Positions 44,846-57,544 of a DNA stretch of 64,000 nucleotides are shown piece by piece. The DNA is taken from the NCBI GenBank assembly GCA_027257055.1, contig JAPVLO010000138.1, positions 3,038,001 to 3,102,000 of the forward strand, read 5' to 3'. How positions within the stretch are numbered: the first letter of the stretch is position 1; every line of letters starts with the position of its first letter. The DNA is from Cephalopachus bancanus (Eukaryota > Chordata > Mammalia > Primates > Tarsiidae). The translations under genes were made by a program, and so were the position numbers. The notes below the pieces were generated by a model. The model ran no database searches, was not told the DNA's origin, and was given only the letters and a program-made list of their open reading frames with translations.

Positions 44846-46436
44846 AAGACAAAATTGAGAAGTGATTCTATCTAAAATCACATAAAAAAGAATAAAATAC
44901 TTAGGAATAAATTTAACAAAAGGAGTACAAGACTTGCACACTGAGAACTAAAATATACAATTGAAAGAAATCAAAGACTTAAATAATGGAAACATATCAC
45001 ATGTTAATGTACTGGAAGATTTAACATTCTTAAAATGGTAATTCATAAATTGATATATAAATTCAATACAATTTTTCATCAACATTTCAGCTTTCTTTGC
45101 AAAATTGACCAAGTGAATCTTAAAATTAATACAGAAATGCAAGAGATCCAGAATAGTCCAAACAATCTTGAAAAAGAATAACAAGGTCTAAGGACTTATA
45201 CTTTGGTTTCAAAACTTATTGCAAAGCGACAGTATTCAAGGTGGTGTGGTACTAGCATAAGGATAGACATATAAATCCGTGGAATAGAATTGAAAGTATA
45301 GAAATAAACCTACACTTTTAAGAAATTGATTTCTGACAAGAGTATCAAGACAATTCAATGAAGGAGAATAGTTTTTTAGCAAATAGTGCTGGGACAACTT
45401 GTATTTATACACAAAAAATGACTTTAAACTCCATTCTCACATCGTGCACAGAAATGAACTCAAAATGGGTCATAGATTTGACACCAGAAACAGAGGTGAC
45501 AAAAGAAAACAAATAGATACTTTGGACTTCATAAAAAATTCAGAAAATATACTGCAAATAATCCCATCCAGAAAGTGAAAGGACAACCCACAGAATGGGA
45601 GAATATAATTACAAAGCATGTATCTGAAATGGACTTGTGTAGAAAATATGTAATGAACTGTTAAAACTCTATACTAGAGACACAAACCATCCAATTAAAA
45701 ATTGAATGAAGAATCTGAATAAACATTTTTTCCAAAGGAAATATAGAAACAGCCAAAAAACACATAAAAATTTGCACATTATTAATCATTAAGGAAATGA
45801 AAATCAAAGCCACAATGATGTATCACCAGATACAGGATGGCTAGAATAAAATAACTCAGGTAATAACATGTTGGTGAGGATTAGAGAAACTGTAACACTT
45901 ATACACTGCTGGTGAGAATGTAAAATAGTACAGCCATTTTGTAAAAATGTAAAAATGTAAACAACCAATTTCTCACTCTTAGGTATATATCCAAGAGAAA
46001 TGAAAGCTTATGTCCACCTAAGAATTTGTACATCAATGTTCGTAGCAGCATTATTTGTAATAGGCAAAAAGTAGAAACAATTAAAATGTCTACTAACTGA
46101 CAAATGGATAAGTCAATATGGTCTATCAATAAATGAAATATTATTTTGCAGTAAGAAGGAATGATATGCTAATATATGATACAACAGATGAATTCATACA
46201 GTAGGTTTCCATCATATGAAATGGCCAAAATAGTCAAATCTTTAGAGATAGAAGATAGGTTAGTTGTTGCCTAAGGTTGAGCGGGAGGGGTAGGGAAATT
46301 CTGTTAATGGGTAGCAGTTTTTTTTTTTTTTTTGGAAAGGAGATGATGGAACTTTCTAAAATTAGATTGTGGTGATGGTTGCACAAATCTGTGAATATAC
46401 TTAATAAAACAACTGCATGAAACACACACACATATT
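44846..46436 (+). mobile_element. old L1 (L1MB-like), ORF2 3' half and 3' UTR
   Basis: Plus-strand ORF2 from AAAATACTTAGGAATAAATT (44897) through AAATAGTGCTGGGACAAC (45383), CAACCCACAGAATGGGAG (45585) and ACACTGCTGGTGAGAATG (45905), to a 3' UTR with TTGTGGTGATGGTTGCAC and an (AC) end at 46421. All frames broken. More diverged than the neighbouring minus-strand L1. Confidence 0.88.
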
Positions 46437-47245
46437 TTGCCAGTCAAGCCAAATGTATTTGTAGACCATTTGCCATGTAAGTCTCTGGTTCATGACTCTT
46501 GTTGTGAATGGAAAAAAGACAAAAACAAATATTCTTGTTATGAAATCAACTTCAGATTGTGGGATGGATGAGAAGAAATACATAATTATACCAAAATAAA
46601 TAATTCTGAAAAAAGGAAGCTCTGGAGATATGATAGCAGGGTGTTATGAAGGTGTTGTCCTTGAATTATTTGGTTTTAAGAAGAGAGCAGGGCATTTAAA
46701 CCCACATAAAGCACCAAAAAATTCTAGTTGATGTGTGTTGATGTGATTTCAGAGGTATACCCTAAGGAGATCTTTTGCCAAATGCTGAATATTGGAGTAA
46801 TATGATCGATATTACTTTTATCTCAAAGTCAAGGCCAAATCCAAATATCACCATATATAATGAACTTGTGAAATTCTAGAATAGATCGAAAGTTTCAGTT
46901 AGAAATTGTTTAATATTATGATTGTTACAAATCTGGAGAGTCAGATTTTAGGAGTGGAAACATTGTGGACCCAGAATAAGAATTTAATAATTTCCCCAAT
47001 TTCTCAGTTACTGGAGGGCTCACTGGCACTCTGACCACAGGTATAAGATACTAGATGCATGTCCACTTTCACCTGGCATATTTAGTAGTGTCATTAATCT
47101 TTTTGTATCCACCAGAATATATCTTTTAATTTTCAGGAAAGTGTCTTTTAATTTAAAAATATTTAATTGGTTAATTAATTAATTAATTATTTTAAAAGAC
47201 AGACTTCAAAATGAAACCAACTCTGTCGACACCTTGATCTTGTTT
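46437..47245. other. AT-rich non-coding DNA
   Basis: No gene or named repeat. (TTAA)n at 47170-47190 and (TTA)n at 47245-47272. Confidence 0.4.
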
Positions 47246-47276
47246 GTTATTTTATTATTTATTATTATTATTATTT

Positions 47277-47625
47277 TCAGACAGGATTTCCCTCTGTCTC
47301 CCAGGCTGGAGTGCAGTGGTAATACAATCATAGCACACTGCAACCTCAGTCTTCTGGGCACAAAGGATCCTTCTGCTTCAGACTCCATAGTAGCTGGGAC
47401 TATAAACCTGGTACCAAGATCTCTCTCCTAAGGCTGAGAACCACAGTCATGTCCCCATGACCAGCTATTTTTTTTTTAATAGAGATTGGGTCTTGCTATA
47501 TTGCCCAGGCTGATCTCCAACTCCTGAGTTCAAGCAATCCTCTCACTTCAGTGTGAGGGGTTAAAGTGTTTGGAATCACGGGTGCTGGTATTCTGGGTGT
47601 GAGCTACTGAACCTGGTCTGCAAAA
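47277..47625 (-). mobile_element. Alu, old, carrying a 44-bp foreign patch
   Basis: Diverged minus-strand Alu (CAGGCTGGAGTGCAGTGG, AGTAGCTGGGACTAT, TTGCCCAGGCTGATCTCC). Between GGGACTAT and CATGTCCCCATGACCAGC a block not found in Alu is inserted (47400-47443); it matches 48651-48694. Confidence 0.88.
47400..47443 (+). repeat. 44-bp direct repeat, copy A (inside Alu)
   Basis: CTATAAACCTGGTACCAAG and CTCCTAAGGCTGAGAACCA match 48651-48694 with two differences in 44 bp. It has no A-tail and no target duplication. Confidence 0.93.
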
Positions 47626-47654
47626 GATCTTTTAGTTATTTTATAAAATAAACT

Positions 47655-47965
47655 CACAGGGCGTGGTGGCTCAAGCCTGTAACCCCGGCACTTTGGGAGG
47701 CCAAGGCAAGAGGATTGTCTGAGCCCATGGGTTCGGGACCAGCATGGGCAACATGGTGAGACCTCGTCTCTACAATAAATAAATAAAAATTAGCCGGGTA
47801 TGGTAGTGCGCGCATGTAGTTCGGGCTACTTGGAAGGCTGAGGTGGAAGGATGGCTGGAACCCAGCAGGTCAAGGCTGCGGTGGCCCTGAGCGTGCCACT
47901 GCACTCCAGCCTGAGCCATGGAGTGAGACTCCAACTCAAAATAAAAATAAAAATAAAATAAGATA
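47655..47965 (+). mobile_element. Alu
   Basis: Plus-strand Alu ending in AAATAAAAATAAAAT repeats. ATAAAATAAACT lies before (47642) and after (47962), a likely target duplication. Right arm GGTGGCCCTGAGCGTGCCAC lacks the perfect hairpin. Confidence 0.92.
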
Positions 47966-48067
47966 AAATAAACTGAGGGAAAATCTTAAAAGAGCCTTTA
48001 TCACCAATATTTGTTTACAAACAGTAGTTCAAAGTTTGATGAAAACAGAATTTAATTTAACACTTTT

Positions 48068-48351
48068 TTTTTTTTTTTGAGTCGGAGTCTCACTCTGTCG
48101 CCCAGACTGGAGTGCAGTGGCCGCTCCCGGCCACCGCAGCCTCGACCTGCTGGGCTCCGGCGATCCTTCCGCCTCAGCCTTCCAAGTAGCCGGAATGACA
48201 GGCATGCACTACCACGCCCGGCTGATTTTTTGATTGATTGGAGAGATGAGGTCTCGCTGCCCAGGCGGGTCTCGAACCCGCGGGCTCAGGCAATCCACTC
48301 ACCTCAGCCTCCCAAAGGCACGGGATTACAGGCTGAGCCACCGAGCCCGGC
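48068..48351 (-). mobile_element. Alu, young lineage-specific subfamily
   Basis: Minus-strand Alu with an intact hairpin (GTGGCCGCTCCCGGCCAC) and the short left arm. It is bounded by AATTTAACACTTTT at 48054-48067 and 48352-48365, a perfect 14-bp target duplication. One of the youngest-looking insertions here. Confidence 0.96.
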
Positions 48352-48650
48352 AATTTAACACTTTTAAAAAAATTTATACTTATATTCTTAATTATGTGTA
48401 GCTTGAGGATGACATTATGGAAGTTGTTATATAGGATTTTTGATTTTTTTCCTCTTTGTGAAATGTTGATGTACCAAAATTGACATTCTGATTTTAACTT
48501 ATCAACTATGATCAGGAGGATCTTTTTCTTGAAAGTTGGAAGGCTTCCATAGAATTAGATAACTGATAATCACAATTCTTAAATTTTTTTTCTTTCATAT
48601 TTTAGCTGCTAGTACAATAATTCTATTTGATTAGTGTTACGCTAGGCTGT

Positions 48651-48694
48651 CTATAAACCTGGTACCAAAACCTCTCTCCTAAGGCTGAGAACCA
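48651..48694 (+). repeat. 44-bp direct repeat, copy B (probable source)
   Basis: CTATAAACCTGGTACCAAA and CTCCTAAGGCTGAGAACCA, within non-Alu DNA. Taken as source because copy A interrupts an otherwise ordinary Alu. Confidence 0.9.
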
Positions 48695-49004
48695 TGCTTT
48701 CCAGAATTCCCTTTGTTGGGATTCTGGTTAGAGTTTCCTGCTGAGAGTAATTTGCGTGAGATTTGGAGGATGCAAGTGAAGAGGAAGCCGTGTTCTCGGG
48801 AAATCGTGGTAGCCACACTCAGGGTCGTGGCGATGCTGGTTTCTCGACCCTTCCTGCAAGCTGTCAATGCTACACACTCCATTGCCTCACACTGAAGTCA
48901 CTAGTTAACTGTGTCTTGATCTCTGGGCTTTATCTTTCCAGACCTCCATTCATCCCAGGATCTACACAATCAAGTCAGTCTCAATTCTATTTTATATTCA
49001 TTGT
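48695..49004. other. non-coding DNA, possible old repeat
   Basis: TCCAGAATTCCCTTTGTTGG and GATTCTGGTTAGAGTTTCC recall an old interspersed repeat, not named. No gene. Confidence 0.3.
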
Positions 49005-49170
49005 TTTCATAATTCTTTTTATTTTATTTCAATAGCTTTGAGGGGTTCACATGATTTTTGGTTACAAGGATGCATTGTAGAGTCGCAGAAGTCTGGGCGT
49101 TAAGCGTGTCCGTCAGCCAACTAGTGCACATTGTACCTGATGGGTGACTTTTCATCCTTTCCTCCTGTTG
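49005..49170 (-). mobile_element. L1 3' UTR fragment
   Basis: Antisense: TTTCAATAGCTTTGAGGGG, TTTTTGGTTACAAGGATGC, GTGCACATTGTACCTGATGG, as in L1PB/MA 3' ends. Confidence 0.6.
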
Positions 49171-50950
49171 ACATAATTCTTACTACTATTCTCTTTTTTT
49201 GTGAGAAAACTTAGGCTAATACCACTCATTCTAACTTGTCAATAAACCTTGTATTATCACGACTTATATTTTCATACACATTTCTTGTCTCCAAAATAAT
49301 ATGCTTTTCCTGGAGTGATCTCGTTAATGTATACTCCTCCACTATTAATTTAACTGTCAATGTGTTTTCTGTTTAACCATTGGAAATTTCTTAGTTTTTT
49401 GATCAGTTTGTGAGTTTTCACTATTATTGATTATTTGTGCAATGGATTCTGACAATAATAATGAATTGTACCTCACTGAGTGACAGAATTTCAACATATA
49501 AAGCACATATTTTTCTGTTCCGGTTATATTGAGAATACTTTTATTTATATTTGAATGTAAATTTTCAGGGCACAACAATAAATCTGAATGACACATTTAT
49601 ATTATATTTTTATGCTGATTAGATATGTTGGTAACTTATCAACACTTGTTATTGATTACATGCAACTTCTGGGTGCCAATATTCCTTTGGCTCCATGATG
49701 GTCTAAACTGCAAGGCTAAAACTAAAGTTAAAGAAAAGATTTTGGCAGAATTCTGGGCAGAATCTGGTCAGTGCATTGTGAAAGTATTCTGCACAGAAAA
49801 CTCAAGGAATATTCCCTTTCCAACTGATTGAGGATATTAATTATGCTTTACAAAAAATAGGTACAGTCTCAAAGGTGTAGAACTCATATCAGCAAGTACA
49901 AAAGTTAAGTAAATAACCTGGATTCTTTAATCCTTGTCTTGTTCAGAGAACGTGTATTTTAGTTTTCCTCTAAAGTTCACTGAAAGGGACTGCTGGAACT
50001 TTCATAATTTTGTACCAGTTAGAATGCTGAGGCATTTCATGTGGGGGAAAAAAAAGTATGTTTGACAAAATAAAACGTCTTCTCAGTGTTTAGAGGGCAC
50101 TTAGTGGGAAATGGAAGTTATTTTGCGTGAGTAAAATGCATTTTCATTTACAAGAAGCCAGAAATGATTTATTCTTATTTTCAGTTTCTGAATCCTTTCT
50201 ATGTAACTGTCCTGTACAGCCCAGGGAAAGGAATAACAAACTTTTGGCAATAAAACAATGGTCTAGAACACCCTTGCCATATTGCTGTGAAACTTGAGAA
50301 ATACAAGTTGGCTGAATTAGAAAGATACAACCATGCATGTAGGAATATGTCAGAAATGTAGAAGTTTTTTTCAAGATTCTAAGAGAAAAATCGGTTAATC
50401 TGTGGTTTTCCAGGATGTAATCAAGATAGCAAGAATAACATTCTTTGACTTTGGTCTGCTGCAAATGGGCCTAATAGGTGACAACTGACATGCTTAGCGA
50501 CGGAACAGAAAATCAACAATTTCTGGAAATGCTCACCCACAGCCTTTCTAGGCCAGCAGGGCCTTCCTGTCAAGATTGTTTTCCTCAAGGACCTAAGTAC
50601 TAATAAAAATTGGCACAGACACATTAATCAAAAGGAAAAGTTTTAAAGTTTGTTTTGAGTTTTATCGTCACTGTTCTTAGTGAATTGATAATCTTAATTG
50701 GATATATTTGGAATTGATCCAAATTCTTATTTGGGAATTGAATTGTTTCAGTGATTAAACAAAGTAACTGAGGTCACCACCCTATTCAACACGATATTTT
50801 TTAGCGTGTAATTAATTATAATCTCATTGTAAATCCTTTTGATTTAAAGATTAATGCTGATTCTTTATTTTGATTATGCTATTCATTTTTAAAAATTAAA
50901 ATGAAAGCAAGCAATCGTTCACTGTCGAATGTCTTCAAGATATTGATACT
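49171..50950. other. AT-rich single-copy-like DNA
   Basis: No gene or repeat recognised. The part 50640-50940 has clustered ATTA/TAAT and CTTTGAT-like motifs (TAATTAATTATAATC, TTTAAAGATTAATGC) and might be a conserved regulatory element; unproven. Confidence 0.3.
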
Positions 50951-50983
50951 TATTCATTTGTTTATTATTATTATTATTTATTA

Positions 50984-51286
50984 TTATTTTTTTTTGAGTC
51001 GAGTCTCACTCTGTCACTCAAGCTGGAGTACAGAGACATGATCACAGTTCATTGCAGCCCTGACCTCCTAGGCCCAGGTGATCCTTCCATCTCAGCCTCT
51101 TGAGCAGCTGGGACTACAGATGTGTGCTACCACACCCAGCTAAGTTTTTGTTTTTTTTTTTTCTGTAGAGACAGGGTCTTGCTATTTTGCCCAGGCTGGT
51201 CTTGAACTCCTGGGCTCAAACAATTTTTCCTGCCTTGGTGTCCCAAAGTACTGGGATTACAGATGTGAGTCACCACACCCGGCTAA
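50984..51286 (-). mobile_element. Alu, old
   Basis: Minus-strand AluJ-like element after a (TTA)n tract: CAGAGACATGATCACAGTTC, TTGCTATTTTGCCCAGGC, ending CCACACCCGGCTAAT. Confidence 0.9.
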
Positions 51287-52505
51287 TTTTATTCATTTAA
51301 AAAGCCAATTTTATTGTTTGATCAAAAGCAATACATTTAGTATAACTACATTTATTTTGTTGTATTGTATTGGAAAGAAACACATATTATATATTATGTC
51401 ACAATCGTTTTCATTTATAAATGTGGGTTTGATTATTTCAATTTTTAAAATAGGTTAAGTTTTCTAAGTTTTTGTCCAAGAATTTGTGGAGACCATTTTT
51501 ATTTGCTAATTTTTGGGGTCATACTTTCTTTTTATACACACACACATGCAGAGATGAAAAATAAGCTATTTTAATAAGGATGGTTGACTTTATTATTCTC
51601 AGGCTCAGACTAAGTAGTTGTGGCAAGCTTTTTCATGACACTTCAAGCCAACTGAAATGATTTTACACATTTTCTCACAGTCAGAGTTGCTATTCTATTT
51701 AGCATCTTCCAGCTCTTATTCAATGTTTTTTCCCCCTGAACATCAAGAGAGAGAATGTTAGAGTTATAGATTAGGACAGTGTGCTGTTTTACTATATATG
51801 GGTATTATAGATTTTAGTGTTCTGAGCATTTGCTAAATATAGAAATGTTATAAGTAAGACATATAGCCAATTTAACATTTTCATGAATAGAATGGAAAAA
51901 AATAAGAAAACTCTAAGTGACGTAAAAGAAAACATTCATTTGTTTTTTGGGGTAGAGATCACATCGGTCAAATACAAAAGAGATCTAGTTCTTGGAAGCA
52001 TGTGAGACCATCCAGTCTGCTAATAATAATGTTGAGGTAATTTTAATATCATGTCGTCATAAGATCGGTCCTTTGCTTTCCCTCCTAGAAAATGAATGGG
52101 GGTGAGGATCAAGTTGGGCTGATGAACTTCAAGGCATTGGTAGTTGATGGGGACGTGAAAATCATTTGCCCTTGAACCTTTGAAATGGGCTGCTTGATTT
52201 CAACCAATGAAGAGTCAAGGGGAAGTTGCTGAAATGAATGCCAGAGACAAAGCTAGGTTAAAAAACTAAGGGGAAAGAGGTGTCAAACATACTTGGCAAT
52301 TGTTTGAACTTCAGAATCAATAGCACTAGCATTGAATCTTAGGATGAGGAGTGAGATTCAAAGGTTTTTGAAGCCCAGGAAGCTGGGGTGGGTGGCTTCT
52401 CACTTCGACCTTTCTAGTCTCAACTCCTGCTGCCCCGTCCCTGGAGGTCAAAGCAAAAGTATGATAATTCCCCTTACTTCTACCCCTAGACAGAGCTCAG
52501 CAATG
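51287..52505. other. non-coding DNA, nothing recognised
   Basis: No signature seen. Confidence 0.4.
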
Positions 52506-52518
52506 TTTTCTATTTCTT

Positions 52519-52762
52519 TTTTTTTTTGAGTTGGAGTCTCACTCTATCACCCAGACTGGAGTGCACCTCGACCTGCTGGGCTCCGGCGATCCTTCCACCT
52601 CAGCCTTCCAAGTAGCTGGAACTACAGGCGCGCGCTACCACACCCGGCTGATTTTTGATTTATTGTAGAGATGAGGTCTCGCCAAGTTGCCCAGGCGGGT
52701 CTCGAACCCGCGGACTCAGCCAATCCACTCACCTCAGCCTCCCAAAGGCACGGGATTACAGG
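52519..52762 (-). mobile_element. Alu, 5'-truncated and lacking the hairpin
   Basis: Minus-strand Alu that stops at GGGATTACAGG, so about 25 bp of its 5' end are missing. TTTTCTATTTCTT occurs at 52506-52518 and 52763-52775, a perfect 13-bp target duplication. In the right arm GGAGTGCA joins CCTCGACC directly; the about 23-bp hairpin is gone. Confidence 0.95.
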
Positions 52763-52775
52763 TTTTCTATTTCTT

Positions 52776-55205
52776 ATCAGTGGCTTGGGTCAAGCCTAAA
52801 GGTATAAATTGAATAAATGAAATGTAAACGGTTACAGAGATACTGCGGCATGTTGTTAGCTGATTTGTGAAGGGGAATTTTAAATGTGAATGGTTTGTCA
52901 AGGAAGAAAGCTCCATGATAGTCTAAATAAAAGTGAAATCCCCACATCACAGTGGCCATCCCGTTTGCCCTACTCAGATGAATTTGCAAACCAGTGCCTC
53001 ATGTGGGAACTAGATGTTAAACTTACTTTTCAAGTTAGAGCTCAGAACTAACCTCAACCTTAAATCTTCTGTTTCAAAAGTATATAATAAAACAAAACTG
53101 AAGAGAAAAAAGATTTAAATGTATGAAAACACACTGTTTAATATATACTGTTTTTCTAGAAAGTAAACGTCCTTGTAATCAGATTGTGTCTGAAAAAGTG
53201 AGGTGAAGAGGAATGTTTACTACGCCCATTTTACATTGGGTTAAATTCTACAGCTGCTGTATCAAAGGAAGGTCCTGGAATCTTAAATAGGATATTAAAA
53301 CCGGTAGCTTCACATGTTGTTTTTACACCACTTATCTACTTGTCTAATGCTATGGCCTCTTTATCACATGTGAAGTTTACCACAGTGTTTGTGAGGGGCT
53401 CAGTTTTAGTAAGAACTTAATGAGAAAAGAGTGTCATGCTCACTAAAAGGGTGTTTCTAGTGAGTGTGACACTTTTTCTGGTTACCAATGTTCTGAAATC
53501 ATGTGAAAACAATTGGGATCTTAAATGTGGCCCAAAGAAATCTGTTTTGCCAGTTATTTGGAGTCTGGTCTCTAGTGAAAACTAAATTGGCTATTTCTAT
53601 ATTGCATAGTCCCTGACAGTTAAAACCAACCAGAAAACATCATCAATATTCCTCAGATAGGATTCTTCCTTTTTCACAAAGACCGGATGTTTTCTGTTAC
53701 TAGTATTCACACAGGAAACTGCTTATTACACTGCAAGATTTTTTTAAGGTACAGTTCATACCTTTGGTTTAGTTTTAGGAATGGTCTATGTCTTCAGGCA
53801 TTTGACTGATAATCTGTTTGCTAATCAATCAATGAGGTAAGGTGTAAGTGAGATCATAAACCCTGACCTCAGATAATGTTAACCTACGTAAGTCATTGAG
53901 TTGGGACATTAAACTTACTTATGTCTAAATGTACTTGTGGGAAATACACCATTTTCCTGCTGGTGGTGTTTTTCTACCAGTGGTCTAGAAGTTCAATGTA
54001 TTGTAAAGACAAAAAATGATTTTTCAAGTCTTTTTCGTTAATCCTCAGGTTTGGAAATAATTAACCTCATTATTCCGTCATCCACCTCTCTAGCCACACA
54101 TTCTTGTGCCTACTGTGTTACATGCTTGGTACTGTGGTCTGGAAATATGATAGTAAGACAAATACTAGTCTCAAGATGCTTGCAGTCTATATTCAGGAAA
54201 TATTTGAGAAGCAGGTGTTATCTGATTGCCTTTCTGGCATCCATCTATCTCTTTCTTTTTCATAATGCTGTTTGGAAAACTGTGATATTTGGTGAAGCTG
54301 ATGTTAAACTAACCACAACATTCCATCTCTCTGGTTTAGTGGTGGCCATGGGACCTCAGCTGTTCAATCAGAGTAAAGCCGTGGACTTTTGTTTGAAATT
54401 CAGCTAGTATTGCTGTCTTTCCTGTTACAATTCTCTATGAAAGAGGATCTCACATTGCAGGTGACTTATTGCCAATAAATGGACCAGATCTCTCAGTGTA
54501 TTTGGTCACAATACATGTGTGTCATGATGTCATCCAATAAAAAGCACATTAGACATTCTGGAACTTTATTTACTTGTTAAAGCACAGGGTGATGGAATTT
54601 GCCTTATTTATTGGATTTGAAAAGAACTCTGAATGAAAAAAAAGTAACATAAAACTACATTTCCATATACATTCTTGATAAAATCCAGGGCAACAATTTG
54701 ATGTAAAGTCACTAAATAAAGTCACACAGGATTTCATAACTGTATGAATTTGGGGAAAGATTTAGTAAGAATAAAAATTCTCTTTAATCCAATTGAGAGG
54801 TTTAGCCACCTGAGAACAAGGCCAGGAGTGGGAGACGTACAGGTAAATGACCCAAGAAGTATGGGAGTGGCAGTTGAGTATGTAAGTGAGAATGATAATA
54901 AGATTCAGAACTCATTTCGAAGTAAAAGACCTTTCATTGATTTATTATTTTTTTTTCTTTTCAGGAATCGTTTCCCTAATCCTATTATTTCTGATGGTGA
55001 CTATCGCTATTGAGAGCTAGAGTTACAACTTCATTTTACCAATTGTCCCTACAGCTAGAACATAGGACTTGGAGTGTAATTCCATTCCTCTTGGTGGAAA
55101 CTGACACGATTTGCCACGTGCATGGTAAGTCCTCCCACAGCTGTTGAGACCAGCTCAAGCCACACCGATCATCTGTTCTGAGGGAGGCTATATGTGGAGA
55201 TCAGG
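52776..55205. other. non-coding DNA, nothing certain
   Basis: About 2.4 kb. A 118-codon plus frame at 54051-54407 overlaps text like an old LTR or MIR (GTGGCCATGGGACCTCAGC), so I do not call it a gene. Confidence 0.35.
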
Positions 55206-55210
55206 ACTGG

Positions 55211-55516
55211 ATTTTTTTTTTTTTTTTTGAGTCAGAGACTCACTCTTTCACCCAGACTGGAGTGCAGTGGCCGCTCCCAGCCACCACAGCCTCGACCTGC
55301 TGAGCTCTGGCTACCCTTCCACCTCAGCCTTCCGAGTAGCTGAAACTACAGGCGCGCGGCACCACAGCCGGCTAATTTTTTTTTTTTTTTTGATTTATTG
55401 TAGAGATGAGGTCTCGCCAACTTGCCCGGGCGGGTCTTGAACCCGCGGACTCAGGCGATCCACTCACCTTGGCCTCCCAAAGCGCAGGATTACAGGCTGA
55501 GCCACCAAGACTGGCT
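55211..55516 (-). mobile_element. Alu with expanded middle T-run
   Basis: Minus-strand Alu with hairpin text GTGGCCGCTCCCAGCCAC and an extra T-run between the arms at 55375-55391. Flanks TCAGGACTGGATTTT and TCAGGACCAGATTTT form a 15-bp target duplication with two differences. Confidence 0.94.
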
Positions 55517-55704
55517 CAGGACCAGATTTTCATAATTCGAAGCACCTAATAAGACTCTTAGACTGTGGTGAATGCTGGGCTATATAAAACTTTGCACACC
55601 CATGGAAGAGATTAAACTGAAGAAGTTCATCAGTAGGTTGAGACAAGTGTTGATGATAATTGGATAGACACAAAACCAGACTCTAGGTGTTTGGTGTCAT
55701 TGAC

Positions 55705-56340
55705 AAAAAGATGCCAAACTCTGTATGTTAAGATGATTTATTCTGAACCAAACTTGAGGACCTGGGCCTGAGAACACCCATCCTCAGGAGGTCCTGAAAA
55801 TGCATGCCCACTGTGGTTGAATGGTGGCTTGGTTATATACATTTTAGAAAGGCAGAAGTTAAAGAAACCATAAGTAAACACATGTGAGATATTCATTGGT
55901 TTGCTCCAGGAAGGGGGGGTATTTTAAAGGTGGGAGGGGGATGTTTGCAGGTTATAGATGGATTCAAAAATTTCTTGACCGGTAATTTGTAGTTCTTATC
56001 CAAGGAATTTTGGAAATCAGTAGAGAAATGTTTTGTTAAGATAATGGGGTAGAAAACTCTAGGTTTGTTATTCTGTAAATGAAGCTCCATACTTGACAGA
56101 CTTCAGAGAGGATAGATAAGTGTCTTACAAGGTTCCTGGAGTCTGGGAGTCCCCAAGAGATGACCTTACAGGGCCGTAAAATACGTTGATTTCCTTCTTT
56201 ATGTGTTATGTGATTTCCACAGTCAGGTTGGAAAACAAACTTTAGTCTATAGAGTACAGGGTAACAAAACTCTGTCTGGTGAGTCCTTATCAGGCATGAC
56301 TTCCCAAATCTCTTAGTTAAAAAATTGAATAAGAGAGAAA
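55705..56340 (-). mobile_element. ERV LTR-like block, family uncertain
   Basis: GATTTATTCTGAACCAAACTTG, CATCCTCAGGAGGTCCTG, TTGGTTATATACATTTTAG and AATGAAGCTCCATACTTGAC follow the order of a known antisense endogenous retroviral LTR class that I cannot name. No coding sequence beside it. Confidence 0.5.
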
Positions 56341-57165
56341 AAGGTCAGGTTTAGTCCTCAGTGTATTGGCAGAGTTAAAAAGTTTGCTAGAACAGAGCTT
56401 CTCAAGATCTCTGTGGTAAGGGTCTTTGCTTAAAAACTTTTTGTGTCCCTATGTCCATTCTATCTTGGACTAATACTTTTGTAAAATAAAGTGCACGTGA
56501 GTTATTAGAAAATGTAAATAGAAAGCACCATTTTAAAATTGGATTCAACAGACGTGAAATACTCGCTAACTTCACATAAAAGTTTCCAGGCCATTAATAA
56601 GCACTAATTGTGGACTGGCACATTTTGAGGAGCACTTTAGTGAAATTTATCTTATAATTCTCAAGTGTAAGTTAAGTGTTTTTATTAATAAGATAAAGTG
56701 GTCCCAAGAGGTGGCACTACCCTGACAGAGCCTCAAAGAAATTCAATTTTCACCTCTTAGTTCTGGGATCATATACCTGTGTAAGAGAACTGGAATAGTA
56801 TGTGGGGGAAAAGAACATTAAATTGGAGACGTTTTTCAGGGCTGTGCCCAAGGGTAGAGTATCTCTTTGCCTTTCTTTTAAGATTATTCAAGAGAATGTG
56901 ATAGCTTCACTTTTCAGCTTTTGAAATAATTTAAGGAAAGAAAGATTACTATATAAATATGTGGATAAAGCAGTAGTATAAAACCCAAGTATTATTTAAG
57001 GCTATAATGAACAGAAGATGAAAGGGGTTTCATTGGAAAAACTTTTTATTGACGCACACATTTAACATTTTTTGCCTATGAAAGAGGTCAGCTAATGATT
57101 TTAGAGCCTGAAAGGATAAAGAGGTTGCCCTGATTTTTGGTTACAACTTTCCCTATAATAGTGGG
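56341..57165. other. non-coding DNA, nothing recognised
   Basis: No signature seen. Confidence 0.4.
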
Positions 57166-57179
57166 TTAAGAATAGAAAT

Positions 57180-57478
57180 GGGCTGGGCACAGTGGCTCAC
57201 ACCTATAATCCCAACACTTTGGGAGGCCAAGGTGAGAGGATTGCCAGAGCCCACAGGTTCGAGGCCAGCCTGGGTAAGTTGAAGAGACCTCATCTCTACA
57301 AGAAATAAATAAAAAATTAGCCGGGTGTGATGGTGCATGCCTGTAATTCCAGGCACTTGAGGTGGAAGGATCACCTGAGCCCAGCAGGTCAAGGCTATGG
57401 TGGCCGTGAGTGTACCACTGCACTCCAGCCTGGGTGACAGAGTGAGACTCCAACTCAAAAAAAATAAAAAAAAACAAA
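57180..57478 (+). mobile_element. Alu
   Basis: Plus-strand Alu, GGGCTGGGCACAGTGGCTCAC to GACTCCAACTC and an A-rich tail. AATAGAAATGGG before (57171) and after (57504) is the target duplication. It explains the two minus-strand frames of 163 and 129 codons. Confidence 0.94.
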
Positions 57479-57544
57479 GTAAAATAAATAAGTGAATAAA
57501 AATAAATAGAAATGGGTAAAAATGAATGTTGACACATAAAGATG

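Noticed and set aside
41520..46436. One L1 with a 5' inversion spanning the whole block
   Set aside because: The two parts overlap by several hundred bases of ORF2 and differ in age: the plus part has an L1MB-like 3' UTR and more decay.
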